Assembly (NCBI RefSeq): GCF_034006445.1
Contig: NZ_JAVESS010000001.1
Location: forward strand, 1 to 64,000
Direction of reading: 5' to 3'
DNA from: Desulfovibrio sp.
GTDB lineage: Bacteria > Desulfobacterota > Desulfovibrionia > Desulfovibrionales > Desulfovibrionaceae
Length of the DNA: 64,000 bases
Of this stretch, positions 1 to 8,083 are shown in pieces (within the stretch, counting starts at the first letter, position 1; every line of letters begins with the position of its first letter). The position numbers were made by a program, and so were the translations under genes. The notes below the pieces were generated by a model. The model did not search any database. It worked only from the letters and a program-made list of their open reading frames with translations, and had not been told where the DNA came from.

Positions 1-347
1 CGGCGGCTCTGGTCATGAATTTCAGCCTGGGCTCCTTCCATTGGGGCTTTGAAAACCAGCCCGTTGCCCAGCCCGACGACCTCTGGAACTTTATGGGCAT
101 GGTTACGGCGGGGCTTGCCTTTGCTCTTGCGGGCGGCTGCCCTGGTCGCCAGTTGTTCATGGCCGGAGAAGGCGACAATGACGCCGCCGTCTTTGCCGTG
201 GGTCTTATCGTCGGCACGGCCATGGCCCACAACTTCGGCATGGCCTCCAGCACTGCGGGCATCGGCCCCCACGGCATGGCCGCCACCCTGGCCGGGCTTG
301 GGATTTGTCTGTTCGTCGGATTTTTCAACTGCAAGCGAGGCGCGTAA
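1..347 (+). CDS. YedE-family selenium/sulfur transporter, C-terminal part
   Basis: The reading frame is open from the left edge of the window, so only about the last 115 residues are visible. The visible part has hydrophobic membrane segments and the motif GGCPGRQLFMAGEGDNDA, which I recognise from the YedE/YeeE family of membrane proteins linked to selenium or thiosulfate/sulfur import. The protein ends in a basic, cytoplasm-like tail (NCKRGA). Its stop codon overlaps the ATG of the next gene (TAATG), a TusA-like sulfur carrier, which indicates translational coupling. YedE beside a TusA/YedF-type protein is the known arrangement of selenium-metabolism loci. The transported substrate is inferred from that context. 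Confidence 0.85.
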   Translation, partial: AALVMNFSLGSFHWGFENQPVAQPDDLWNFMGMVTAGLAFALAGGCPGRQLFMAGEGDNDAAVFAVGLIVGTAMAHNFGMASSTAGIGPHGMAATLAGLGICLFVGFFNCKRGA

Positions 348-565
348 TGTCTGAACTCATTGATACCCGTGGCCTTTCCTGCCCGCAGCCGGTGCTGCTC
401 TTTCTCAATGCCCTCAAGGGCGATGCCGCCAGCTCGTTCAGCGTGCTGGTGGACAATGACGCCAGCCTTGAAAACGTCAGCCGCGCGGCCCGCAACCGGG
501 GCTTCAATGTGACGAGTTCTGACGAAGGGCAGGGCGTCACCCGGCTGGAAATAGCAAAGTCCTGA
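347..565 (+). CDS. TusA/SirA/YedF-like sulfur (selenium) carrier protein
   Basis: A 72-residue protein of the TusA fold. The signature DTRGLSCPQPVL is near the N terminus with the reactive cysteine at residue 12 in the CPxP motif; that thiol carries sulfur as persulfide (or selenium) in this family. The start is the ATG overlapping the stop of the YedE-like gene; a longer frame opens at 305 but lies inside the upstream gene. Unlike full-length YedF it lacks a fused DUF3343-type domain, which here is supplied by the separate gene downstream. Placement with YedE and DUF3343 suggests selenium handling rather than tRNA thiolation. Confidence 0.88.
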   Translation: MSELIDTRGLSCPQPVLLFLNALKGDAASSFSVLVDNDASLENVSRAARNRGFNVTSSDEGQGVTRLEIAKS

Positions 566-596
566 CATAGATCCGCAGTTTTTCATGCGAATAACA

Positions 597-624
597 GCCG
601 GGCGGGCTTTGCCGCCCGCCCGGC
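597..624 (+). other. 11-bp perfect inverted repeat upstream of the DUF3343 gene
   Basis: GCCGGGCGGGC at 597-607 and its exact complement at 614-624 are separated by six bases. There is no T tract on either side, so this is not a classical rho-independent terminator. It lies between the TusA-like stop and the chosen start of the next gene and could be an attenuating or mRNA-stabilising hairpin. Confidence 0.6.
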
Positions 625-635
625 AGGATACAGAC

Positions 636-1280
636 ATGGCCAACATGCCGAATACGAACAACAAGCCTTCCGGCGGGCTGCTGGACAGGATGGGCAGCCT
701 CCTGCGCGGATGGCGCGACAAGAAAGAGCCGCCCGTTCCGGACAAAACCCCCGGCTCGGCAGGCGCTGGCAAGGCGCTGAGCGACAGGGGGCTGCTGGTC
801 TTTTCCCATACGGGAGAGGTCATCAAGGCCGAGGGCCTGCTCCGTCAGGCCGGGCTTGCCGTTGAGGTCAAGGGGCCGCCGCCGCAATTGCGCACTGGTT
901 GCGACATGGTGGTGGTTTTTGAACTGGTCAGCCAGACTGCCGTGCTGGAAGTTCTCAATAATGCCGGCATCCGTCCGGAAAATGTCGTCACTGCCCATGA
1001 CGTGCTGCTTGAGCCCGTGTCCCTGTATCAGGTCAAGCGTCTGGATCACTGGCTCATGGTGCGCGCCGCCAATATGAAGATCACCCTGGACACGCGCGAC
1101 GGCCGCATTGTGAATATTTCCGGCGGCGGTTGCCCGGATGTGCCCTGGCTTGCGCATTGCCTCTGCGGCATGCGGCTGGATGAAGCGCCGGAGCCACGGA
1201 GCCTCGGGCAGACACTCTGCTGCTACAGCCTGCAAAAGGCCTATGAAGAATTGCGGAGGCAGTATCCGTGTGGTATATAA
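636..1280 (+). CDS. DUF3343-domain protein of a selenium-associated cluster
   Basis: A 214-residue cytoplasmic protein. Residues about 48-125 (GLLVFSHTGEVIKAEGLLR onward) match the DUF3343 'putative Se/S carrier-like' domain that is often fused to or adjacent to YedF/TusA. A C-terminal part follows with several cysteines (GGGCPDVPW, HCLCGM, LCCYSL) that could bind metal or carry chalcogen. I chose the ATG at 636 because the frame's earlier ATG (585) lies upstream of a strong hairpin; the ribosome site is weak in both cases. The 3' end overlaps the next gene by 13 bases, implying one operon with it. The biochemical role is unknown. Confidence 0.75.
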   Translation: MANMPNTNNKPSGGLLDRMGSLLRGWRDKKEPPVPDKTPGSAGAGKALSDRGLLVFSHTGEVIKAEGLLRQAGLAVEVKGPPPQLRTGCDMVVVFELVSQTAVLEVLNNAGIRPENVVTAHDVLLEPVSLYQVKRLDHWLMVRAANMKITLDTRDGRIVNISGGGCPDVPWLAHCLCGMRLDEAPEPRSLGQTLCCYSLQKAYEELRRQYPCGI

Positions 1281-2155
1281 CGGGAACCTTGCCGGATAAG
1301 GATATGGGATTTTGCGAGGCGGCAACGCGGGCGCCGTCGTCTGTGCGAGACGGCATGCTGCATCTACCGGACGGGAGCGCCGTGCCTGTGCAGCGCGGCA
1401 CAGCGGCCCTGGCGGCCACGGCCCTTCTGGCCTGCGAGGCATTGGGCTTTGAGCCGCCCCGCCTTCTGCTGGCCGGTGACATCGGTTCCGGCGCGGGCAG
1501 CCGCGCCCTTTATGCGTGGCTCACGGAACATGCGGCAACGCTGGCCCCCAGCGGGCTGACATTCCACTATCTTTTCCCGGATGTGGATTGGCACAACCGC
1601 GTGCTCATGGCCATACAGGCCTTGCCGTCGCCACCCCTGCTGGTGGCCGATGCGGGCTTCATGTACGTGGCCAAGATGAGCGGTTACGCCGACGCCTACG
1701 ACCTTTTCACGCCCGACCTGGGCGAAATGGCCTTTCTGGCTGACGAAAAAGCGCCGCACCCTTTTTATACCAGAGGATTTTTGCTGGCCGAGGAAGAGGA
1801 TATTCCCGGTCTGCTGGCCCGCGCCCAGGCGCACGGCAACTGCCCGGCCAACCTCATCATCAAGGGCCGCGCCGATCATATCGTCTGCGAAGGACGCCTT
1901 GCCGCGACCATCGAGGAACCCTCGGAACCGGCCATGGAGTGCATCGGCGGTACAGGCGACCTTGTGACGGGCCTTGTGACGGCCCTGCTGGCCGGGGGGA
2001 TTCCCCTGTGCAGGGCCAGCCTCGCCGCAGCGCGTCTGGCGCGGCTTCTGGCGCGCTACTGTGCGCCCGACCCCGGCACGCAGGTGGCCCAATTGCTGGC
2101 CCGGCTGCCCCAATTTTTACAGGAACATGCCGAGGCTGTTCTTGCAATGGACTGA
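1268..2155 (+). CDS. YjeF C-terminal/NAD(P)HX dehydratase-like (ribokinase-fold) protein
   Basis: A 295-residue protein of the ribokinase-like fold. It has an N-terminal GDIGSGAGSRALY segment and, near residues 225-232, the glycine-rich catalytic motif GGTGDLVTG typical of ATP/ADP-dependent NAD(P)H-hydrate dehydratases (GTGD with the catalytic Asp). It starts at GTG 1268 inside the end of the DUF3343 gene; a later ATG at 1304 is a possible alternative. Similar proteins occur in selenium gene clusters, so the function could be nucleotide repair or something specific to selenium metabolism. The canonical YjeF N-terminal epimerase domain is absent. Confidence 0.7.
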   Translation: MWYITGTLPDKDMGFCEAATRAPSSVRDGMLHLPDGSAVPVQRGTAALAATALLACEALGFEPPRLLLAGDIGSGAGSRALYAWLTEHAATLAPSGLTFHYLFPDVDWHNRVLMAIQALPSPPLLVADAGFMYVAKMSGYADAYDLFTPDLGEMAFLADEKAPHPFYTRGFLLAEEEDIPGLLARAQAHGNCPANLIIKGRADHIVCEGRLAATIEEPSEPAMECIGGTGDLVTGLVTALLAGGIPLCRASLAAARLARLLARYCAPDPGTQVAQLLARLPQFLQEHAEAVLAMD

Positions 2156-2178
2156 GGCTGTGGCAGCCGCGCTGACGG

Positions 2179-2245
2179 CTCCCGCAAATCGTATTTTTCG
2201 GGGGAATGAAAACGCTGGAATGTGAAGCAGTGTAAAGTCCATCTG
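2179..2245 (+). repeat. Degenerate partial copy of hairpin-array repeat (family B)
   Basis: This stretch resembles the last two hairpins of the family described at 13557-13703: a CTCCCG...CGGGGG stem around an AAATCGTATTTTT core, then a GGAATGTGAAGCA segment followed by AGTCCATCTG. The sequence is diverged, and the first hairpins are not recognisable. Confidence 0.5.
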
Positions 2246-2304
2246 TTCCAGGGCTGGCGACACCATAAAATAAAGGCCGCCACGGCCGGGTCTTGCGCCA
2301 GAAT

Positions 2305-2342
2305 AAAAAAAGGCCGCCACGGCGAATGCCTGCGTGCGGCCA
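2305..2342 (-). terminator. Rho-independent terminator of the metallophosphoesterase gene
   Basis: Read on the minus strand, a GC-rich stem (GGCCGCACG paired with CGTGGCGGCC, one bulge) is followed by seven T residues. It lies just beyond the stop of the minus-strand gene ending at 2369. Confidence 0.75.
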
Positions 2343-2368
2343 GGAGCGTCGTTTATCCCGGATTGGCG

Positions 2369-3061
2369 CTATTCTTCTTCTTCCAGCACCTTGAGTTCAG
2401 CGGACAACTGGCCGGAATTATAGCGCAAAAGAACATAGCCCCCTTGCGCCAGAGCGCCGGGATTGACCACAATGGTGCGGCCCACGCGGTCTACGGCCCG
2501 TGCCTCGTGAATGTGCCCGCACAGGCAGATGTCCGGCTGGGCTTCTTCAAGAAATTCGCGTACCGCGGTGGAACCCACATGCACGTCGCCGGGTATGACG
2601 TCGCAGGCCGTATCCTTGGGCGGGTTGTGCGACACAAGCACTCTGTGCGGATAGGCGCGGGCCTTCTGCCAGCAGGCTTCAAGCCATGCGGCGAAAGCTG
2701 ATTCAGGATATTCGCTGGGCGTGCCAAAGGGCGTGAAGGTGGAAGCGCCAACCCCGAAGATGGCCGTGTCCGGCGTAAGCTCGCGCGTTACAGTGTGCAG
2801 GTTCCAGCCTTTTTCACTGAGCCACTGATCCACTTCAGGGCGATCCATGTTGCCTATCTGCGCGAGAATCATAGGATTATAGCTACGCAGGACGTCCATG
2901 ACCTGTTCTGCCTGTTTGACGCCGCCTGTCACCGTGAGGTCGCCGGTGACGATGATGCCGTCGGCCTGGCTCAGTTCGGGAATCTTGGCAAAACGATCGG
3001 TTTCGTCATGTATGTCGCCAACGGCGATCCAGAGGTAATCCTGGTCGGTAGAGCTTGGCAT
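2369..3061 (-). CDS. Calcineurin-like metallophosphoesterase (YfcE/MJ0936-like class)
   Basis: A 230-residue soluble protein with the ordered motifs of the calcineurin-like phosphoesterase fold: GDIH at 15-18, GD at 40-41, GNMD at 70-73 (the usual GNH/GNxD motif), SHNPP at 144-148 and GHIH at 182-185. These bind two metal ions and hydrolyse phosphomono- or diesters; the exact substrate cannot be told from sequence. I chose the ATG at 3061 because it is preceded by AAAGGA at good spacing; an upstream ATG at 3106 adds 15 residues. It is transcribed divergently from the 5-formyl-THF cyclo-ligase gene and followed by its own terminator. A short acidic tail (LEEEE) closes the protein. Confidence 0.85.
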   Translation of the reverse strand: MPSSTDQDYLWIAVGDIHDETDRFAKIPELSQADGIIVTGDLTVTGGVKQAEQVMDVLRSYNPMILAQIGNMDRPEVDQWLSEKGWNLHTVTRELTPDTAIFGVGASTFTPFGTPSEYPESAFAAWLEACWQKARAYPHRVLVSHNPPKDTACDVIPGDVHVGSTAVREFLEEAQPDICLCGHIHEARAVDRVGRTIVVNPGALAQGGYVLLRYNSGQLSAELKVLEEEE

Positions 3062-3133
3062 GGTGGCGTGTCCTTTGTTATATTGACGCTGCAATAATGC
3101 TGCCATACTTCAGTACATAAGGAAAGGCCCGCC

Positions 3134-3808
3134 ATGAGTGAAAATCCCTCTGTGCAAGCCGCGCGGCCGCTGCCGCTGGATGCGGTGGCTGCCCGCAAAC
3201 AGGCTCTGCGCGAACGCATGACCAGGCTTCGCCGTGAGCAGTCCCAACACCTTGCCCGTGAGCGGGCCGTGGCGGCGCAAGAAAGACTGCTTCAGTCTGA
3301 TTGCTGGCGTCAGGCGTCATCAGTGGCGCTTTACGTGGGCATCAAGGACGAACTCGGCACCGGCCTGCTGCTGGAAGCGGCATGGCGCGAAGGGCGCACC
3401 CTCTGGCTGCCGCGCGTCCGGCGCGGACAACCCGGCTTTATGGATTTCGTGGCTTGCGTCAGCCGTGAGCAACTGCGGCCCGGCCCTTTTGGCCTTGTTG
3501 AGCCGGAAGCGGATCTGCCGGGTTTTGGCCCTGAGGACGTGGCCGCTGGCGCGGGCAGGGTTCACTCCACGGAGGGCGGCGCGGCGTTTGCCCCCTCGCT
3601 GATGGTGCTGCCCGGCCTGGCTTTTGATCTTGAAGGCGGCCGCCTTGGATACGGCGGTGGGTATTATGACCGGTTTTTACAGGCCGGGCTTGAGTGCCCA
3701 CGCGTGGGCTTCTGTTTCGATTTTCAGCTTGTCCCTCCCTTGCCCCTGGCCCCCTGGGATCAGCGGGTTCACCATCTATGCACCGAAGAGCGTCTGTTGT
3801 GCCTATAA
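3134..3808 (+). CDS. 5-formyltetrahydrofolate cyclo-ligase
   Basis: A 224-residue cytoplasmic enzyme that converts 5-formyl-THF plus ATP to 5,10-methenyl-THF. The family signature GGRLGYGGGYYDRF is at residues 168-181, and a basic N-terminal helix (KQALRERMTRLRREQ) fits the nucleotide-binding start of the family. The region around residues 130-150 (GPEDVAAGAGRVHSTEGGA) looks like an inserted flexible loop. AAGGAAAGG lies upstream of the start. The 3' end overlaps the start of the pgeF-like gene, suggesting co-transcription. This protein is also called YgfA/MTHFS. Confidence 0.93.
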   Translation: MSENPSVQAARPLPLDAVAARKQALRERMTRLRREQSQHLARERAVAAQERLLQSDCWRQASSVALYVGIKDELGTGLLLEAAWREGRTLWLPRVRRGQPGFMDFVACVSREQLRPGPFGLVEPEADLPGFGPEDVAAGAGRVHSTEGGAAFAPSLMVLPGLAFDLEGGRLGYGGGYYDRFLQAGLECPRVGFCFDFQLVPPLPLAPWDQRVHHLCTEERLLCL

Positions 3809-4557
3809 GCTATATCCCTTTTGTGTTTCCCGGCCTGGATTCCGTGCGATGCGCCTTTCAGACCCGCCCCGGCGGCGTGTGCCGTGGAGAGTATGGCGGC
3901 GGCAATATTTCCTTCAGCGTGGGTGATGACGCGGCCCTGGTGGCGGCCAACCGTGAGAGCCTGCTGGCGGGCCTGCAATCCCGGGGTTTGCGCCACTGGG
4001 CGGAACTGCAGCAGGTGCACGGCGATGTCATGGCCTTTGAGCCGACTCCTGTGCCCTGTGACGCGGTGGCGGTGGAAGAGGGGGACGGCATGGCCACGGC
4101 CGAACCCGGCCTGGGCCTGCTCATCAAGACCGCGGACTGCCAGCCCATTTTGCTGGCGCATAAAAGCGGCAGATACGTGGCGGCCATGCACGCAGGCTGG
4201 CGCGGCAACCGCTGCGACTTTCCCCTTTCAGGCGTTGTGCGCTTTTGCGAGCGCTACGACATCAGGCCGCAGGACGTCTTTGCCGTCCGTGGGCCGAGTC
4301 TTGGCCCCGGCAAGGCTGAATTCATCAATTTTGACAAGGAATGGGGGCCGCAGTTCGTGCCCTGGTTTGACGAAGAAAGCCGCACCATGGATCTTTGGGG
4401 ATTGACCCGCCATCAGCTTGTGCAGGCGGGTATTCCGGCACGTAATATCTTTGGTCTGGATATCTGCACTGCCAGCAACAACGACCAGTTTTTCTCCTAC
4501 CGTTGCGCCAGGGCTTCGGGCCGTCAGGCCAGCATCATCTGGATTCAGAAAAACTGA
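3778..4557 (+). CDS. pgeF: Polyphenol oxidase/laccase-domain protein, peptidoglycan editing factor PgeF family
   Basis: About 259 residues with the YfiH/PgeF (DUF152) motifs in order: GGGNISFSVGDD, QQVHGD, TADCQPILL, HAGWRG and RGPSLGPGK. The His and Cys of these motifs bind the metal in this family. PgeF is known to remove misincorporated serine from peptidoglycan precursors; older annotations call it a multicopper polyphenol oxidase. The start is uncertain: ATG 3778 or, more compact, GTG 3799, which follows a GAAGAG sequence. Either way it overlaps the preceding gene. Confidence 0.88.
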   Translation: MHRRASVVPISYIPFVFPGLDSVRCAFQTRPGGVCRGEYGGGNISFSVGDDAALVAANRESLLAGLQSRGLRHWAELQQVHGDVMAFEPTPVPCDAVAVEEGDGMATAEPGLGLLIKTADCQPILLAHKSGRYVAAMHAGWRGNRCDFPLSGVVRFCERYDIRPQDVFAVRGPSLGPGKAEFINFDKEWGPQFVPWFDEESRTMDLWGLTRHQLVQAGIPARNIFGLDICTASNNDQFFSYRCARASGRQASIIWIQKN

Positions 4558-4727
4558 AGGGTGTTCGGGCATCGGCGTAGGCTGGCGGGATGTTTTGCAG
4601 CTCAGACGGCTGCCAGCCCGGCTGCAGGCCGCTCATGGCGCAGGGCCGCTCATGGCGCAGGGCCGCCTGCCCTGTGGTTCTGGCCCGCCATCACGGCATT
4701 GACAGGCTTGCCGCCCCCGCCTACAGT

Positions 4728-4890
4728 AGGCGCGGCAATGGTAGCCGGGTTGCCCGGCTTGAAAAGGGAATCCCGTTAAATGCGGGAGCGGACCCGCCGC
4801 CGTAAGGCTCGCCAACCTCGCACCACACAGCGCCACTGGAAACGGGAAGGCCGGTGAGAGGGAGCCAAGCCGGAAGACCTGCCTTGCCCC
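4728..4890 (+). promoter_or_regulatory. Adenosylcobalamin riboswitch
   Basis: The conserved cobalamin-aptamer boxes occur in order: AAAAGGGAATCCCG with GAGCGGACCCGCCGCCGTAA, then GCCACTGG (4832-4839), GGGAAGGC (4844-4851) and GCCGGAAGACCTGCC (4869-4883). The 5' limit is approximate. It precedes a BtuC/FecC-type permease operon that also contains cobI, which fits corrinoid control. A terminator hairpin follows at 4984-5035 and is the likely expression platform. Confidence 0.93.
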
Positions 4891-4983
4891 ATGCTCCGCC
4901 TTTCACGTGGTAAACAGGAGGCATGGCAGCGGCATGAGCCGCCACGGCAACGGGATTTTGTCGGCAGGATTGAGGAAATACGG

Positions 4984-5035
4984 GCCTCTTCCTTCATGAA
5001 GCAACAGCTGCTTCATGCGGGAAGGGGCTTTTTTT
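4984..5035 (+). terminator. Terminator hairpin, likely riboswitch expression platform
   Basis: The outer stem is GCCTCTTCC with GGAAGGGGC (one G-T pair). The inner stem ATGAAGCA / TGCTTCAT (4996-5003, 5009-5016) is perfect. Seven T residues follow. Its position between the cobalamin aptamer and the permease start indicates premature termination when cobalamin is bound. Confidence 0.85.
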
Positions 5036-5074
5036 ATGCCCACGCGCTCCACGCTGGGCCTTCAAAGGGCGGGC

Positions 5075-6169
5075 ATGACCGCGACATCACATTCCTCTTC
5101 TCCCTCCGGGTTGTCATCCGTGCGCCTGTGGCCCGCGTTCGCGGCCTTGGCCGCGCTGTGGCTTGTTTCCCTGCCGTTGGCCTGCCTGCCCGGGCCGGTT
5201 CCGCTGGCGGCGGGTCAGGTTTTTCACGCTCTGGCGGCGCAGCTGGGGCTGGCTGAGCCGCCGCAGGATGCGTCGCTCATGCTGGTGGTGGGGCAGATAC
5301 GTCTTGCCCGCGTGTGCCTTGCTACCCTGTGCGGCGGCGCTTTGGCCGTGGCGGGCGTGGCCCTGCAGGGGGTTTTGCGCAACCCTCTTGCCGACCCCTT
5401 TACCCTGGGGATTTCGGCGGGCGCGGCCTGCGGGGCAAGTATCGCCATCGCCCTTGGCGGCGTTGCGGGCAGGGCGCTGAGCGGCCTTTTGGCGGCAATG
5501 CACATTTCCCTGCCAGGACCTGCGGCCCTGGTGGCTCCGGCGGCTCTGGCGGGCGCGCTGCTGGCCCTGGCCGGAGCCTTGTGGCTTGGCAGGGGCGACG
5601 GCGGCTTCAGGCGTGAGAGCGTCATACTTGCTGGCATTGCCGTGGCGGCCTTTCTGGGGGCGCTGGTGGCATTGATCAAGGCGCTTAATGAAGAATCCGT
5701 AACCAGCATTGTTTTCTGGATTATGGGATCATTTCAGGGGCGCGGCTGGGACAGTCTGCCCCTGCTGCTGGCAACGTTCGTGCCTGGCCTGATCGCTGTG
5801 GCCTTGGGCTGGCGCGCGCTGGACGTTCTGACCATGGGCGACGAACAGGCCGCCCAGCTTGGGCTGAATGTGGGTCGCGCGCGGCTTTGGCTGCTGGCCG
5901 GGGCAAGCTGCATGACGGCGGGTTGCGTGGCGGTGGCCGGGGTCATCGGCTTTGTGGGGCTGGTGGTGCCACATGTGCTGCGCCTTGTGCTGGGCTGCGG
6001 TCACGGCCCCCTGCTGGCCGGAGCGTTTTTTGGCGGCGGCGTGCTGCTGGTCTGGGCCGACGTGCTGGCCCGCAGTGTGCTGGACGGCGGACAGGAACTG
6101 CCCGTGGGCGTGGTCACCGCGCTTCTTGGCGGGCCATTTTTTGCCCTGCTGGTGCGGAGGCGTCCATGA
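5075..6169 (+). CDS. FecCD/BtuC-type ABC transporter permease (cobalamin or corrinoid/iron-chelate uptake)
   Basis: A 364-residue integral membrane protein with about ten hydrophobic segments. It has the family landmarks LRNPLADPFTLGISAGAA early on and GFVGLVVPHVLRLVLG late (the loop that contacts the ATPase), and ends PVGVVTALLGGPFFALLVRR. The ATG at 5075 is chosen because AAAGGGCGGG precedes it and it is clear of the terminator; ATGs at 5015 and 5036 fall in or right after the terminator. The upstream riboswitch and downstream cobI argue for a cobalamin precursor as substrate. The 3' end overlaps the ATPase gene (ATGA). Confidence 0.9.
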   Translation: MTATSHSSSPSGLSSVRLWPAFAALAALWLVSLPLACLPGPVPLAAGQVFHALAAQLGLAEPPQDASLMLVVGQIRLARVCLATLCGGALAVAGVALQGVLRNPLADPFTLGISAGAACGASIAIALGGVAGRALSGLLAAMHISLPGPAALVAPAALAGALLALAGALWLGRGDGGFRRESVILAGIAVAAFLGALVALIKALNEESVTSIVFWIMGSFQGRGWDSLPLLLATFVPGLIAVALGWRALDVLTMGDEQAAQLGLNVGRARLWLLAGASCMTAGCVAVAGVIGFVGLVVPHVLRLVLGCGHGPLLAGAFFGGGVLLVWADVLARSVLDGGQELPVGVVTALLGGPFFALLVRRRP

Positions 6170-7128
6170 AGCAGAGCGCGACCCCGCCCATGCTTGAGGT
6201 GCGCAACCTGCGCTCCGGTTACAGGGAGCGGCCAGTATTGCAGGGCGTGAGTTTTGCGGCGCGTGGCGGTGAATGTCTGGCCCTGCTTGGCCCCAACGGC
6301 AGCGGCAAGACCACGTTGTTACGCAGCCTTTCCGGCGTGCTGCACGCGCAGGAAGGGGAGATTTTTCTTCAGGGCAGGTCGCTGGCGGCCATGAAGCCGC
6401 GCCAGCGAGCGCGGCTGGCGGCTGTGGTGCCGCAGGGCGGCGAGTACCCGCGTGAGCTTACGGCGCGGCAGATGGCCCTGCTTGGGCGGTATCCGCACCT
6501 TTCGTGGTTGGGCTGTTATGGCAGCAGGGATTACGCGGCGGTGGACGAGGCCCTGGAAGCCTGCGGCGCTGCAGCGCTGGCTCCGCGTCGCCTTGCGGAA
6601 CTGTCGGGCGGCGAGCTGCAAAGAGTGCTGCTGGCCCGCGCCCTGGCGCAGGAAAGCCCGCTCCTGCTGCTGGACGAACTGGCCTCAGGGCTGGACATGG
6701 CCCGCATGGCCGGACTTTTTGATTTGCTGGAACGCCGTCGCGCTGCCGGGGCCTGCGTGCTCATGGCCGTGCACGACTGTAACCTGGCGGCCATCTATGC
6801 CACGAGGCTGTTGGGCCTCAAGGCCGGAAGGCTTGTTTTTGACGGCCCGGTGGATGCGGTTTTTACCGAGGAGAAGCTCAGTGCCCTTTATGATATCCCT
6901 ATCGGCGTTTTGCCGCACCCGCTTTGGGGCCTGCCTCAGGCGCTGCTGGCGCGGGCGCATGGCCCCCGCAGTCATGACGGCTTTGTCGCATGCCCTGCCG
7001 ACCCATGCCCAGGCGACCCGTGTCCTGCCGACCCATGCTCTGCCGACGCTGGCGCTGGCCCTGGTTTTGGCCCTGCCGCCAGCTTTGGCGCTGTCGCTGG
7101 TTTCGCCAACCGAGACGCTGGCCGCTGA
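6166..7128 (+). CDS. ABC transporter ATP-binding protein (BtuD/FecE type)
   Basis: 320 residues. Walker A LGPNGSGKTT at 41-50, signature LSGGELQRV from about 146, Walker B LLLLDEL from about 166, followed by ASGLD and the switch histidine in VHDCN. The Walker B motif reads DEL where DEP is usual. The ATPase core ends near residue 270, after which a 50-residue tail rich in Pro, Asp and Cys (PADPCPGDPCPADPC) continues while the next gene has already begun in another frame. The start codon overlaps the permease stop as ATGA. It powers import through the permease encoded just upstream. Confidence 0.92.
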   Translation: MKQSATPPMLEVRNLRSGYRERPVLQGVSFAARGGECLALLGPNGSGKTTLLRSLSGVLHAQEGEIFLQGRSLAAMKPRQRARLAAVVPQGGEYPRELTARQMALLGRYPHLSWLGCYGSRDYAAVDEALEACGAAALAPRRLAELSGGELQRVLLARALAQESPLLLLDELASGLDMARMAGLFDLLERRRAAGACVLMAVHDCNLAAIYATRLLGLKAGRLVFDGPVDAVFTEEKLSALYDIPIGVLPHPLWGLPQALLARAHGPRSHDGFVACPADPCPGDPCPADPCSADAGAGPGFGPAASFGAVAGFANRDAGR

Positions 7129-8017
7129 ATCGGCGCAACAACCCACCCCGGCCGTTACTGCCACTGCGTCGGCGTCCCCCTCCACATCCGCCTTTGTCCC
7201 GGTCAGCGTGCGTGACGACACGGGGCATGAGGTGCGTCTGGACGCTCCGGCAAAGCGCATCATAGCCCTCTACGGAGCCTTTAACGAGCTTTTGCTGGCG
7301 CTGGGCGCTGGCGACAGTCTCGCGGCCCGCACCGTGGCTGACGCAAATATCCCCGGTCTGGAGCATCTGCCCGCCATAGGCACCCATATGCGCCCCAATG
7401 CCGAACTTATCGTGCAGCAGTCGCCCGACCTTGTCATCCAGCTTGCCGGGCGCAACGAAGCGCTGTTGCAGACCGAGGCCTTGCGTGCCCTTGGCCTGAA
7501 CGTGCTTGTTTTTGAAATGAATTCCTTTGAGCAGATGTTTGGCGTGCTGCAAAAGCTCGGCCAGCTCACCGGACGCGAGGCTGAAGCCGCCGGGCTGACA
7601 GGCGCGTGGCATGCGCGGCTCGCTGACCTTGAGGCCCGCTACAAGGATCAGAAGCCAATTCGTGTTTTTTATGAGGTGCGGTACCCCAATCTGCTGGCGG
7701 CGGGGCAGGGCGGCATTGTGGACAACATCATATCCCGCGCTGGCGGACGGAATGTGGTCACGGACGAAAAAAAGCTGGTGCGCTTCAATGAAGAAGCCCT
7801 GCTGGCTGCTGACCCGGATGTGTACATCATCCAGAGCGGCCCTATGAACCCCGATCCCCAGCCCCTGGATCAGCGCCTGCATTACAAGGATCTGCGCGCT
7901 GTGCGCGAGGGCAGGGTGCTCACGGTGGACGAAGAGCTTTTTGCCCGCCCAGGGCCGCGCTCTGTGGACGCCGCCGAAGAGCTGGGGTGGTTTTTGCACC
8001 CCGGGGCGGCACACTGA
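6959..8017 (+). CDS. Periplasmic substrate-binding protein of the corrinoid/iron-chelate ABC importer (BtuF/FecB type)
   Basis: About 352 residues (347 if the second ATG, 6974, is used). A long signal sequence (LPTLALALVLALPPALALS) and an Ala/Pro/Thr-rich linker precede a class III binding-protein domain from about residue 82 (VRDDTGHEVRLDAPAKRIIA), with the typical GLNVLVFEMNSFEQM helix connection and a C-terminal lobe (GGRNVVTDEKKLVRFNEEAL). The start lies deep inside the ATPase gene in a different frame, an overlap of about 155-170 bases. No start codon further downstream would keep the signal peptide. Confidence 0.88.
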   Translation: MAPAVMTALSHALPTHAQATRVLPTHALPTLALALVLALPPALALSLVSPTETLAAESAQQPTPAVTATASASPSTSAFVPVSVRDDTGHEVRLDAPAKRIIALYGAFNELLLALGAGDSLAARTVADANIPGLEHLPAIGTHMRPNAELIVQQSPDLVIQLAGRNEALLQTEALRALGLNVLVFEMNSFEQMFGVLQKLGQLTGREAEAAGLTGAWHARLADLEARYKDQKPIRVFYEVRYPNLLAAGQGGIVDNIISRAGGRNVVTDEKKLVRFNEEALLAADPDVYIIQSGPMNPDPQPLDQRLHYKDLRAVREGRVLTVDEELFARPGPRSVDAAEELGWFLHPGAAH

Positions 8018-8083
8018 TTTTCCGTTATTTCCCTTGATTTTTTCGTAACCTGACATTCTGATCACAGGACAAGAGAGCTGAGC

